Shown here piece after piece: positions 1-12,763 of a stretch of DNA of 64,000 nucleotides. How positions within the stretch are numbered: the first letter of the stretch is position 1; every line of letters starts with the position of its first letter. The DNA is taken from contig CALPYF020000020.1 of NCBI GenBank assembly GCA_943327755.2, forward strand, positions 1 to 64,000, in the 5' to 3' direction. This DNA is from Deinococcus hopiensis KR-140 (GTDB lineage Bacteria; Deinococcota; Deinococci; Deinococcales; Deinococcaceae). Under the pieces are notes generated by a model that saw only the letters and a list, made by a program, of their open reading frames with translations, was not told the DNA's origin and ran no database searches. Both the position numbers and the translations under genes were made by a program.

Positions 1-64
<64 letters not shown>

Positions 65-268
65 ATGGTTCCATAACGCTCCGCAAGCGGAGCGGTATCG
101 ATAAGTGTTGACCCAAGCTTGCGCTTGGCTGTACCCATTGGGTACCGTTGTTGACTTCACCCCAAGGGGCGTCGTCCGTTTCGTGAGTCTGGAGCACACC
201 GGGGGGCGCGCCGCTCACCCGACCCTGTCGGATCGGCCTGTTCACTCATCTCTTCGCCTGTCATGCTT

Positions 269-320
<52 letters not shown>

Positions 321-617
321 CACCCCGCCCCAGAGACTGACTTGAGAGTCCGTGAAACGCGACAGGGAAGTGGGAAGTGGGTGGCCGCGACGTCCAGACC
401 GCACGCCTGGGACGCCGGACCGGATAGGACACCACCTCCACCTCTCCCCTGCCCGCCACACGAGGCGAAGGCAGACGGCAGAGCCCACTCCCTATTTCCC
501 ACTGCCCACTAACTGCAATCCGCGTCCCGCGCGCTGCGTCCCGCCTCCCTATACTGTTCTCTTGGCACATGAACCCGCGTCCCGCTCAACGGGAGTGCGC
601 GGAAGGGAGGCACGCCC

Positions 618-1713
<1,096 letters not shown>

Positions 1714-1747
1714 CACCCCGGCAAACTTACCTTCTCTCCGAAGCACT

Positions 1748-1785
1748 GGAGGCGCGCTGCACCGGCAGACGCGCCTCCTTCTCCT
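1748..1785 (+). terminator. Terminator hairpin after prfB
   Basis: A 9-bp stem GGAGGCGCG/CGCGCCTCC (1748-1756 and 1770-1778) with a 13-base loop, followed by the pyrimidine-rich tail TTCTCCT. It lies 35 bases after the prfB stop. Confidence 0.65.
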
Positions 1786-1874
1786 GATCTCTGCCGCGCG
1801 GTACGAAAATTGAGACTGGATGAGGCGTCTTCGCTTGTCAGGCCGGGCCGGACATGACACCCTTGGGGGCAGTC

Positions 1875-2843
1875 ATGACCGAGGCCAGCACCATCAACGG
1901 GTATACCCTGCACCGCGTACTGGGGCGTGGGAACACCTCTCTGGTGCGTCTGGCGACGAACGCGCAGGGCCAGCTGGTGGCGATCAAGTTACCCCTGGCT
2001 GAGACCCTGGCCGTTCAGGACGCGGCTGAACGCTTCGGGAACGAGGTTCGCCTGACGCTCCAGTTCCGGCATCCGAACCTGGTGCGGGGCTTCGAGGGCA
2101 CGCCGTTCGGGCCGACGGCTTTCCTGGCCATGACGTACTACCCTCGTGGCGCGCTGAATGAACAGCTGGCGACCCTGCCCGGCAAGACGCTGCCCCTGAA
2201 CGAGGCCCTGCGCATCCTGGCCGATATCGCGTCGGCCCTGACCTACCTGCACCGTCAGGGTGCCGTGCATCAGGACGTGAAGCCTCAGAACGTGTACGTC
2301 ACGGAAGAGGGCCGCGCGGCCCTGGCCGATCTGGGCAACACGTATTTCGTGGTGCAGGGCGGTAAGACCAGCGGCAGTCCCTTCTATATGGCTCCGGAGG
2401 TCTACCAGGGCGAGGCGACGAGCAGTGCCAGCGACGTGTACAGCCTCGGGGTCATGCTCTACGAACTTCTGAGTGGTGAACGGCCCTTTTCCGGCAGCAC
2501 CTACGAGGAACTGATGGTCTCGCACCTGACGCGGTTCGTGCCGCCCCTCATTCACCTGAATCCTCAGGTGCCGCGTCCCGTGACGCGGCTGGCGGAACTT
2601 GCCCTGGCCAAGCGGCCTGCCGAGCGGCCCAGTGCGGATCAGCTGCGCCGCGCCCTCCTGAAGGCGCTCGGTGAGGAAGCCGAGGAGATCGTGATTGAGG
2701 AGGACAAGCCGGTGGTCGAGGCCACGCGGCCGGTCGGACGGCACGGGCCGACGCCGGCAAAGCCCACCGCACCGGAACCGGTCGAGACCGTGGCGCCGGA
2801 ACGTGAGGGACGTCACTGGAATCCCTTCCGCCGGCGCCGCTGA
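1875..2843 (+). CDS. Serine/threonine protein kinase (Hanks type, non-RD)
   Basis: A soluble kinase of about 322 residues that would phosphorylate Ser/Thr of unknown targets. The Gly-rich loop LGRGNTSLV (16-24), VAIK lysine (38), alphaC glutamate in GNEVRL, catalytic loop HQD (132-134) with Asn 139, metal-binding DLG (152-154), APE and the RP of the C-lobe are all visible. The loop is HQD in place of HRD and the DFG is DLG, so it is a non-RD kinase that should not need activation-loop phosphorylation. No membrane segment or sensor domain; the C-terminal 60 residues are Pro/Glu-rich and end in a basic FRRRR tail. I chose ATG 1875 behind GGGGG; ATG 1854 is the alternative. It stands alone between convergent neighbours. 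Confidence 0.9.
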   Translation: MTEASTINGYTLHRVLGRGNTSLVRLATNAQGQLVAIKLPLAETLAVQDAAERFGNEVRLTLQFRHPNLVRGFEGTPFGPTAFLAMTYYPRGALNEQLATLPGKTLPLNEALRILADIASALTYLHRQGAVHQDVKPQNVYVTEEGRAALADLGNTYFVVQGGKTSGSPFYMAPEVYQGEATSSASDVYSLGVMLYELLSGERPFSGSTYEELMVSHLTRFVPPLIHLNPQVPRPVTRLAELALAKRPAERPSADQLRRALLKALGEEAEEIVIEEDKPVVEATRPVGRHGPTPAKPTAPEPVETVAPEREGRHWNPFRRRR

Positions 2844-2904
2844 ACCCGGGTACCAGACCAGTCATCCGACCGGCGTCTCCCAATGACTGCCTGTGGCAGG
2901 CCCC

Positions 2905-3855
2905 TCAGCGCAGCAGGCCGTGCATCTCGTAGCGGCCCGCGAGCTGCCGGAAGCCCAGGCGGCGGTTGACGGCCAGCATGGGGGCGTTCAGGGAGTGGTT
3001 GTTGGTGCGCATGGTGGCGTAGTGCTCGGCCTGGGCGCGCTGCACGACCTGAAGTTTCAGCGGCAGCGCCAGCCCGCGCCCGCGCGCGGACGGGTGCAGG
3101 GCGGTCAGTTCGTTGTACACGAACGGCAGGTGCCGGAAACGGACCATGGCGGTGGTGCCCAGCCACTCGCCGTCCGGGCCGAGGGCCAGGATCAGCCAGT
3201 CGGGGCGGGGGTCGCGGTCCAGCCGCAGGGCGTCACGGACCTGCGTGGGTGTCCAGCGGGGGTATCCGGCGAGGTCGGGCGTCTCGGTCAGGCGGTCGGC
3301 GACGAAGTCCACGTACCGTTCCAGGGTCGCGTCGCCCTCGCCGCGCAGGTCGGTGAAGGTCACGCCCTGCGCGCGGGCGGCGTCCAGCTGCGGCTGGAAG
3401 TCCGCGAGGTTCACACCGGTCAGGTCCAGTTCGGAGGCGTAGCGGTGGGTGCGCAGCGTGAAGCCGCGCCGCTCGGCCCAGGCGCGGTGGGCCGGGTCGG
3501 TATCCGGAACGTCGCTGCTCAGGCCCCGGGCACCCAGGTCACGGGCGGTCTGCTGCGCCGCCTGCCACAACCGCTGGCCCACACCCTGCCCGCGCGCCGC
3601 CGGGAAGACCAGCACGCTCACCTGCAGGAAGTCCGGCGGGATGAACAGCGAGGGCTGGAGCTGCCAGCCGCCCAGCACCTCACCGTGACGGACGAGCAGC
3701 CGCCGTGTGGGCTGTGGTCCGGGGCCGCGCCGGGCGTCGGCGGCGAGCAGGTCGTCGGCACTGGTACTGCGCCCACCCAGCGAGAGCAGCTCGGCGAAGA
3801 CCGGGGCGTCCTCTGGCGCGTAGGGCCGCAGGGTCCAGCCGCCCGGGAGGGTCAC
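2905..3855 (-). CDS. Tandem-GNAT acetyltransferase
   Basis: About 316 residues built from two GNAT folds. The acetyl-CoA loop is seen in each half: ARGQGVGQRL in the first and ARGRGLALPL in the second. The substrate is unknown; the layout resembles two-domain GNATs of actinobacteria and Deinococcus, but nothing in sequence fixes the acceptor. The GTG start (3853-3855) overlaps the TGA of the upstream DinB gene (GTGA), so the two are translationally coupled. Confidence 0.85.
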   Translation of the reverse strand: MTLPGGWTLRPYAPEDAPVFAELLSLGGRSTSADDLLAADARRGPGPQPTRRLLVRHGEVLGGWQLQPSLFIPPDFLQVSVLVFPAARGQGVGQRLWQAAQQTARDLGARGLSSDVPDTDPAHRAWAERRGFTLRTHRYASELDLTGVNLADFQPQLDAARAQGVTFTDLRGEGDATLERYVDFVADRLTETPDLAGYPRWTPTQVRDALRLDRDPRPDWLILALGPDGEWLGTTAMVRFRHLPFVYNELTALHPSARGRGLALPLKLQVVQRAQAEHYATMRTNNHSLNAPMLAVNRRLGFRQLAGRYEMHGLLR

Positions 3856-4355
3856 CGTGTGCCCTTGATCAGCTGCCGGATGGCGCCCAGGTGGTACGCG
3901 ACGTGCGCGACCGCACCTGTCAGGCCGCCGGTCACGTCCCCGTCGGCGGGTCGGTCCTCGAAGGTGCGGGCGAAGGTCACCAGGGCGTCGTACGCGGCGC
4001 GCAGCCGTTCGCGGGTGGCCTCCCACCCGGCGGCGTCCACCTGGGCGGGTTCGAAGCTGCCTTTCCAGTCGAAGGGGCCGCGGTCCCCATCGCGTTCCCA
4101 GCGGACGATGACTTCGAGGTGGTAGGCGGTGTGCGCGGCGTGCGCCGCGACGGTGCTTCCCAGCACCTCCCGGCTGGCCTGCTCGGCACTCAGGGCGTCC
4201 AGGGTGGCGAGCAGCCCGTGGTTGCCGCTGCCGTCGGCTTTCGTGCCGTCCAGGAAGGCGGTGCCCTGGCCGGGGCGGCCGCCCAGGGTGGCCTCGCGCA
4301 GGATGTCGAGGATGCCGCTGACCGCGCTGGACGCCGACGGGATGGGGTCGCTCAT
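3852..4355 (-). CDS. DinB-family four-helix-bundle protein
   Basis: A 167-residue protein with the DinB/YfiT-type fold. Spaced His residues in HAAHTAYH and HVAYH can supply the three-His metal site. DinB relatives include thiol-dependent transferases (in bacillithiol or mycothiol users) and stress proteins without known activity; D. radiodurans has many paralogues. The ATG at 4355 is preceded by TACGCT and 7 bases, the pattern of a leaderless mRNA, so I prefer it to the ATG at 4391. It is the first gene of a two-gene unit with the acetyltransferase. Confidence 0.8.
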   Translation of the reverse strand: MSDPIPSASSAVSGILDILREATLGGRPGQGTAFLDGTKADGSGNHGLLATLDALSAEQASREVLGSTVAAHAAHTAYHLEVIVRWERDGDRGPFDWKGSFEPAQVDAAGWEATRERLRAAYDALVTFARTFEDRPADGDVTGGLTGAVAHVAYHLGAIRQLIKGTR

Positions 4356-4455
4356 GCCTGCCAGCGTACGGGGCGGGGCGGGGCTGGACATGCGTCATCT
4401 GACGGCTGGCAACCGCGCGCGGACTCTGGTAATGTGGTGAGTTGCGCTGCCCGGC

Positions 4456-4511
4456 GAGGCCTGACCCTGTCAGGACACTCCGCCTGCGTGCGGCGACAGA
4501 GGAGGTGAACT
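4456..4511 (+). promoter_or_regulatory. rpsF 5' leader with two small hairpins
   Basis: Upstream of the rpsF ribosome site (GAGGAGGTG) lie a 6-bp hairpin CCTGAC/GTCAGG (4460-4474) and a second CGCC/GGCG hairpin (4481-4495). Many bacteria place an S6:S18-binding autoregulatory leader here. The position fits, but I did not match the consensus base by base, so this is a weak call. Confidence 0.3.
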
Positions 4512-4820
<309 letters not shown>

Positions 4821-4825
4821 TCTCC

Positions 4826-4842
4826 TTACGCTATTGACGTAA
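4826..4842 (+). promoter_or_regulatory. Radiation/desiccation response motif (RDRM) of ssb
   Basis: TTACGCTATTGACGTAA is a 17-bp near-palindrome matching the Deinococcus RDRM consensus (TTATGN..NCATAA type), the operator of the repressor DdrO that the protease IrrE/PprI relieves after DNA damage. It contains the -35 TTGACG (4834-4839) of a promoter with a -10 near 4858-4863, so bound repressor would block polymerase. Seen in sequence; the regulon assignment is established for ssb in D. radiodurans. Confidence 0.88.
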
Positions 4843-4863
4843 TGAGATCGGTCCTGTTATCGT
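4834..4863 (+). promoter_or_regulatory. Internal promoter of ssb
   Basis: -35 TTGACG (4834-4839), 17-18 bases, then -10 TTATCG/TATCGT (4857-4863). It lies between rpsF and ssb and overlaps the RDRM, giving ssb a damage-inducible start inside a ribosomal-protein operon. Confidence 0.7.
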
Positions 4864-4956
4864 ACGGTCAACCCGCAAGGGCCACACACGCCAGCCGCAT
4901 CCAAGACCCCAGTACGAATCCTGCCGGATTCAGCCAGCAACAAAGGAGACCACGTC

Positions 4957-5847
<891 letters not shown>

Positions 5848-5889
5848 ACCCCGCTTGGGGAGAGGAACGCAGATTTCAAGGACTAACAC

Positions 5890-6165
5890 ATGACCCAGAC
5901 CAACAGCGCCGAGCGTAAACCGCGCGGCAAGGGACCCAAGCGTCCCCGCAAGCCCAAGGTCGATCCGTTCTCCATCGGGGAACTGGAAATCACCGATTAC
6001 AAAGACGTGAAGATGCTGCGCCGTTTCGTGAGCGATACGGGCAAGATCCTCCCCCGCCGCCGCACGGGCCTCTCGGCCAAGCACCAGCGCCGCATCGCGC
6101 AGACGATCAAGATCGCCCGCCAGCTGGCTCTGCTGCCCTACACCGAGAAGCTCGTCCGGAAATAA
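5890..6165 (+). CDS. rpsR: 30S ribosomal protein S18
   Basis: 91 residues; binds 16S rRNA together with S6. The core [20 protein letters not shown] and the basic [15 protein letters not shown] segment are diagnostic. The N-terminus is a Lys/Arg/Pro-rich extension. It follows ssb by 42 bases and is followed by rplI after 11 bases, so it is part of the operon. Confidence 0.97.
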   Translation: MTQTNSAERKPRGKGPKRPRKPKVDPFSIGELEITDYKDVKMLRRFVSDTGKILPRRRTGLSAKHQRRIAQTIKIARQLALLPYTEKLVRK

Positions 6166-6176
6166 GGAGAATTGAC

Positions 6177-6617
<441 letters not shown>

Positions 6618-6635
6618 ACGCCCCCGCGCGTTTGA

Positions 6636-6662
6636 CCCCCGCCCCCGTGGCGGGGGTTTTCT
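6636..6662 (+). terminator. Intrinsic terminator of the rpsF-rplI operon
   Basis: 8-bp stem CCCCCGCC/GGCGGGGG (6636-6643 and 6649-6656) with a 5-base loop, followed at once by TTTTCTCTT. Confidence 0.92.
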
Positions 6663-6843
6663 CTTACCTGCCCGTCGGGCCTCTGCCCGCTGCCCGACCT
6701 CCACCTGTAGGATGGACCCGCTACACTTGGGGCGAACGTCCCCACACGAACCAGGGAGGCGTTCACCTTCAGTTTCTCACCCCGGGGCGCGTGCCCGACA
6801 TCGGCGCGCCGCCTCATGCAACACACCATCAAAGGAGCGCACC

Positions 6844-8571
<1,728 letters not shown>

Positions 8572-8584
8572 GCGGAAGCGGGCA

Positions 8585-8619
8585 GAAGAGGGCCGAGGCC
8601 ATGCGCTCCGGCCCTCTTC
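8585..8619 (+). terminator. Hairpin after rny
   Basis: A perfect 10-bp stem GAAGAGGGCC/GGCCCTCTTC (8585-8594 and 8610-8619) 14 bases after the rny stop. There is no T-run after it, so it may be a weak terminator or an mRNA 3'-end stabiliser. Confidence 0.55.
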
Positions 8620-8691
8620 GCTGCATACTGCTGGGAACGCCGCCAGAGATCACCCGTGCAGCACGAGCTTTTTCAGGCCGCTGCGCGGGGA

Positions 8692-8760
8692 TTGACACGC
8701 CCTGCATACCGGGGTATCCTATTTTTATCACCGTCCGCGAAGGGCGGATTTTTCGTTTTG
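8692..8760 (+). ncRNA. Promoter-terminator unit 1 (possible tiny RNA)
   Basis: A perfect -35 TTGACA (8692-8697), 17-base spacer and -10 TATCCT (8715-8720) predict transcription from A8727. The transcript would begin AUCACCG and run straight into the hairpin CCGTCC/GGGCGG (8731-8736 and 8742-8747) and a T-run (8749-8753), giving an RNA of only about 27-30 bases. The spacer word CCCTGCATACCG and the start ATCACCG recur in three other units. No reading frame fits. Function unknown. Confidence 0.6.
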
Positions 8761-8958
8761 GTCTAGACCTCCCCACGCAAACCACCACTGGGAGGCCCTC
8801 TCCCCCGCCGATCAGGCCCACGCTGCGGCCAGTTCGACGCATGGCCGCTGCGACGGGGCGATCAGCACCTTGCAGGTGAACCCGACTGCGTACCTCTCGG
8901 TTTCCACTTCTGCCGGAAGGACGTCCAGCACGACGGATTTGCGGTCGGCGCGCAGGAC

Positions 8959-9026
8959 TTGACCAGCCCTGCATACCGCGCTATCCTTTTCTTATCACCG
9001 TCCGCGAAGGACGGATTTTTCGTTTT
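8959..9026 (+). ncRNA. Promoter-terminator unit 2 (possible tiny RNA)
   Basis: TTGACC (8959-8964), 17 bases, TATCCT (8982-8987), predicted start at the A of ATCACCG, then a perfect 6-bp stem CCGTCC/GGACGG (8998-9003 and 9009-9014) and TTTTT. Compared with unit 1, a stem base differs and pairing is kept. It starts 267 bases after unit 1; I see no gene in the stretch between them. Confidence 0.6.
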
Positions 9027-9186
9027 GATTCCCCGCAACTCCGCATGATCGGCTGGCCCCGCCATCGGGCGCACTTCCACCAGCCTCCGGAACAACCGAA
9101 CACACCGACCGGGGCTGCATGCCGCCGCCAGAGCATCGCCGAAGAAGCCTGTCCAGGACGGCATTTTTCCAGCTAGCCTGCTAGGC

Positions 9187-9253
9187 TTGACGCCCCCTGC
9201 ATACCGCGCTATATTTTTCCTATCACCGCCGGAGAAGGCGGATTTTTTATTTT
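9187..9253 (+). ncRNA. Promoter-terminator unit 3 (possible tiny RNA)
   Basis: TTGACG (9187-9192), 17 bases, TATATT (9210-9215), start at ATCACCG, then CCGCC/GGCGG (9226-9230 and 9237-9241) and TTTTTT (9243-9248). It begins 228 bases after unit 2 and its T-run covers the stop codon of the opposing trmK gene. The stem is shorter but in the same place. It may double as the end point for read-through toward trmK. Confidence 0.6.
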
Positions 9254-9924
9254 CCACTCCCTGAGAGCCACGCGGCGGCGCTCTGCGCGACGTGCAGGTC
9301 GTGCTCGGCGGCGCGGCCCGGCGCGGCCAGCGGGGTCAGGCGGGCGATGTCCGCCGCGACCTGTTCACGCAGCAGCTCGCTGTCCTCGCGCAGCAGCAGC
9401 GGGCCGTAGCGCAGGGCGGCGTTCCCGGGCAGACCCGCGTAGGCCGGGTCGGGGCCGGACTGGCGTTCCAGACGCAGCACCGGGTAGCGCCAGAATCCGG
9501 GGGCCAGGACTTCCGCCGCGACGTGGTAGCCGCGTTCCTGCGCCCAGCGTCGCAGCGGTTCCGGGCTGTCGTTCGGTTGCAGTACCAGCGCGTCCGGCAC
9601 GCGGTCTGGCGTGCGGGTCAGGATGCCCAGCATGGTCTGCGCGCCCATGCCGGTCATGCTGGCACTCTGCACCTCGCCCGGCAGCAGCGGGGCCAGGCCG
9701 TTTCCGGCGCGGACCTCCAGGCGGTCCGTGAGGCCCGCGCGGGCGACGTTCACGCGGGCGTGCTCCAGCGGGCCGGGGTTCACCTCGACGATCACGCCGC
9801 GCGTGATGCGGCCCAGCTGCGCCAGCCGGATGGGCAGGTGCGCGTGGTCACTGCCGATGTCCGCGTGAGTCTCGGCGCGGATCAGGTGCAGGGCCGCCTG
9901 GAGGCGTGCGTCAAGGTGCGGCAT
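9247..9924 (-). CDS. trmK: tRNA (adenine(22)-N1)-methyltransferase-like protein
   Basis: 225 residues with the class I methyltransferase fold. ADIGSDHAHLPI is the hallmark motif I of the TrmK/YqfN family, and TGMGAQTMLGIL matches its GMGG region. B. subtilis TrmK makes m1A22 in tRNA using SAM. Its first 14 bases overlap the end of the upstream membrane-protein gene, so the two are probably cotranscribed. The 3' end meets promoter-terminator unit 3 head-on. Confidence 0.88.
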   Translation of the reverse strand: MPHLDARLQAALHLIRAETHADIGSDHAHLPIRLAQLGRITRGVIVEVNPGPLEHARVNVARAGLTDRLEVRAGNGLAPLLPGEVQSASMTGMGAQTMLGILTRTPDRVPDALVLQPNDSPEPLRRWAQERGYHVAAEVLAPGFWRYPVLRLERQSGPDPAYAGLPGNAALRYGPLLLREDSELLREQVAADIARLTPLAAPGRAAEHDLHVAQSAAAWLSGSGK

Positions 9925-10465
9925 GCGGGTCTTCAGGGGCGTCCGGGCGGTACCCCTGGCGGGAGAGGATCACGGAGTACGCGCCCACCGCGAGAATCAC
10001 GGCGGCGATGGCCGCGCCGTACACGAGGATGTCGGACCCGCCCTTCCATTCCAGTGCGACGCTGAAGAAGTTCACGCTGAGCGCCACGATCACGATCCCA
10101 ATCAGTTTCTGTTTCAGGTCGTCGAAGGAGTCGATGTGCAGCCAGCGGGGCACGTTCTGCACGCGGCCCACGAACAGCGCCTGCAGGCCGAACGAGATGA
10201 TCAGCAGCGCCACCCCGACGAGCAGCGTGTCGGCCTGCTCGACTGCCGCGACGATCAGGGTCTTGGTGGTGTGCGCCTCGCCCAGGTCACCCAGCGCCGC
10301 GCGGATGGTCACGTACGCCTGCGCGATGGCCGCGACGAACAGCGCGAGGCTGAACGCGAAGGAACTCAGCACGCCCAGCTCCACGATCAGGCGCGTGAAC
10401 CCGAACGCGCCCGCCAGCGTGACGCGCCGCGTGCGGCTCAGGGGCGGGGCGGGACGTTTGGGCAT
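9911..10465 (-). CDS. YqhA/UPF0114-family inner membrane protein
   Basis: About 184 residues with four predicted membrane helices and the family signature around the SFDDLKQKLIGIVIVALSV segment. Function unknown. The ATG at 10463-10465 is 7 bases after TATGCT, a leaderless start; the ATG at 10477 lies inside that -10 element and is rejected. It overlaps trmK by 14 bases. Confidence 0.8.
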   Translation of the reverse strand: MPKRPAPPLSRTRRVTLAGAFGFTRLIVELGVLSSFAFSLALFVAAIAQAYVTIRAALGDLGEAHTTKTLIVAAVEQADTLLVGVALLIISFGLQALFVGRVQNVPRWLHIDSFDDLKQKLIGIVIVALSVNFFSVALEWKGGSDILVYGAAIAAVILAVGAYSVILSRQGYRPDAPEDPHAAP

Positions 10466-10487
10466 GCCGCCCAGCATAGCGGGCCCT

Positions 10488-11057
10488 TCAGGTCACGGCG
10501 CCCGGGAGGGGGCGCACCTCGTCCCCCAGGCGGATCACGCCGCCCCGGATCACGCGGGCGGTCAGGCCCCCGTGCCCGCGCACGGCGTTGTACCCGCCCT
10601 CGCCCAGCGTCTCCTCCATGCGGGAGCAGGGGTGGCACTCGCCGGTGCCCTCCAGGATCACCTCGCCGATCTGGAAGCGGCGGTCCTTCAGGGCCAGCAG
10701 GGGAATGCCGCGCACGGCGATGTTGCGGCGCAGCTGCTCCGGGCTCGCAGCCTCCAGTCCGGCCAGCGCGGCGATCACGGGCAGGTGCTCAGCCTGGATC
10801 AGCGTCACCTGCCGCCGACCGGGGCCGCCAGGAATGGCAGGGGCGTTCGCGGGGCGCACGTCCTCCCCCGCCTCGCCGGTCAGGGCGGTCAGGCGCGGCG
10901 GGGCGAGCTTGCCGTGATCGCCGACTAATCCCACCAGCGGGTGCGCCTCGACCTCCGTGACTGCCTGCACGGGCGCGCGCCGCGCGGGGCGCAGGCCCAG
11001 CCACTCGACCACGCCTGGGCGGGGGAAGGTGTCGCGCAACTCCTGAATGGTCTTCAC
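10488..11057 (-). CDS. MOSC domain protein
   Basis: 189 residues. The MOSC fold is typical of molybdenum-cofactor sulfurase C-terminal domains and YiiM/MSMEG-type sulfur or metal-sulfur handling proteins. GECHPCSRME carries the conserved Cys of the domain, and the N-terminal part has the short EVEAHPLVGLVGDHG module. The GTG start (11055-11057) follows TAGCAT by 6 bases, suggesting leaderless transcription. Substrate unknown. Confidence 0.82.
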   Translation of the reverse strand: MKTIQELRDTFPRPGVVEWLGLRPARRAPVQAVTEVEAHPLVGLVGDHGKLAPPRLTALTGEAGEDVRPANAPAIPGGPGRRQVTLIQAEHLPVIAALAGLEAASPEQLRRNIAVRGIPLLALKDRRFQIGEVILEGTGECHPCSRMEETLGEGGYNAVRGHGGLTARVIRGGVIRLGDEVRPLPGAVT

Positions 11058-11113
11058 CGCCCGATGCTAGCGGGTGGCGGCGCCTGTTATGCTGGGCGGC
11101 ATGAGGCGTCTGA

Positions 11114-12505
<1,392 letters not shown>

Positions 12506-12599
12506 TCCACCCCGGGGCTTCATGGGGCCTTCACGGGCTTCCCAGAGCCCCGGTCGGCTGGTCTTCATTCAATCTTCAGGTCTGTATGGGCGGGGAAAG

Positions 12600-12725
12600 T
12601 TATGCACAGGGCGCTGTGGACAACTGTCCCTGCCTGTGGACGACCGCTGGGGGCAGCAAAACCCTGTGCACAACCCAGCAGTTATCCACAGGGTCGGTGT
12701 GGAAAAAGCCCGTCCCTGTGGATAA
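12600..12725. other. DnaA-box cluster between tyrS and pyk
   Basis: In 126 bases there are two perfect TTATCCACA boxes (12682-12690 plus; 12717-12725 minus) and five near matches: TTATGCACA 12600-12608, TGTGGACAA 12615-12623, TGTGGACGA 12635-12643, TGTGCACAA 12665-12673 and TGTGGAAAA 12698-12706. It lies between the 3' ends of convergent genes, so it is not a promoter region. It is about 4 kb from oriC. A DnaA-titrating or origin-accessory role is inferred. Confidence 0.8.
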
Positions 12726-12763
12726 AAATCTGACGAATCCCTGAATGTCCGCGTGGTGGTCGG

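Noticed and set aside
352..617. Upstream extension of prfB in the downstream frame
   Set aside because: It lacks a ribosome site and release-factor similarity; the frameshift start at 618 explains the frame.
8620..8690. GCATACTG at 8622 as part of another unit
   Set aside because: It lacks -35 and -10 elements and lies in the flank of the rny hairpin.
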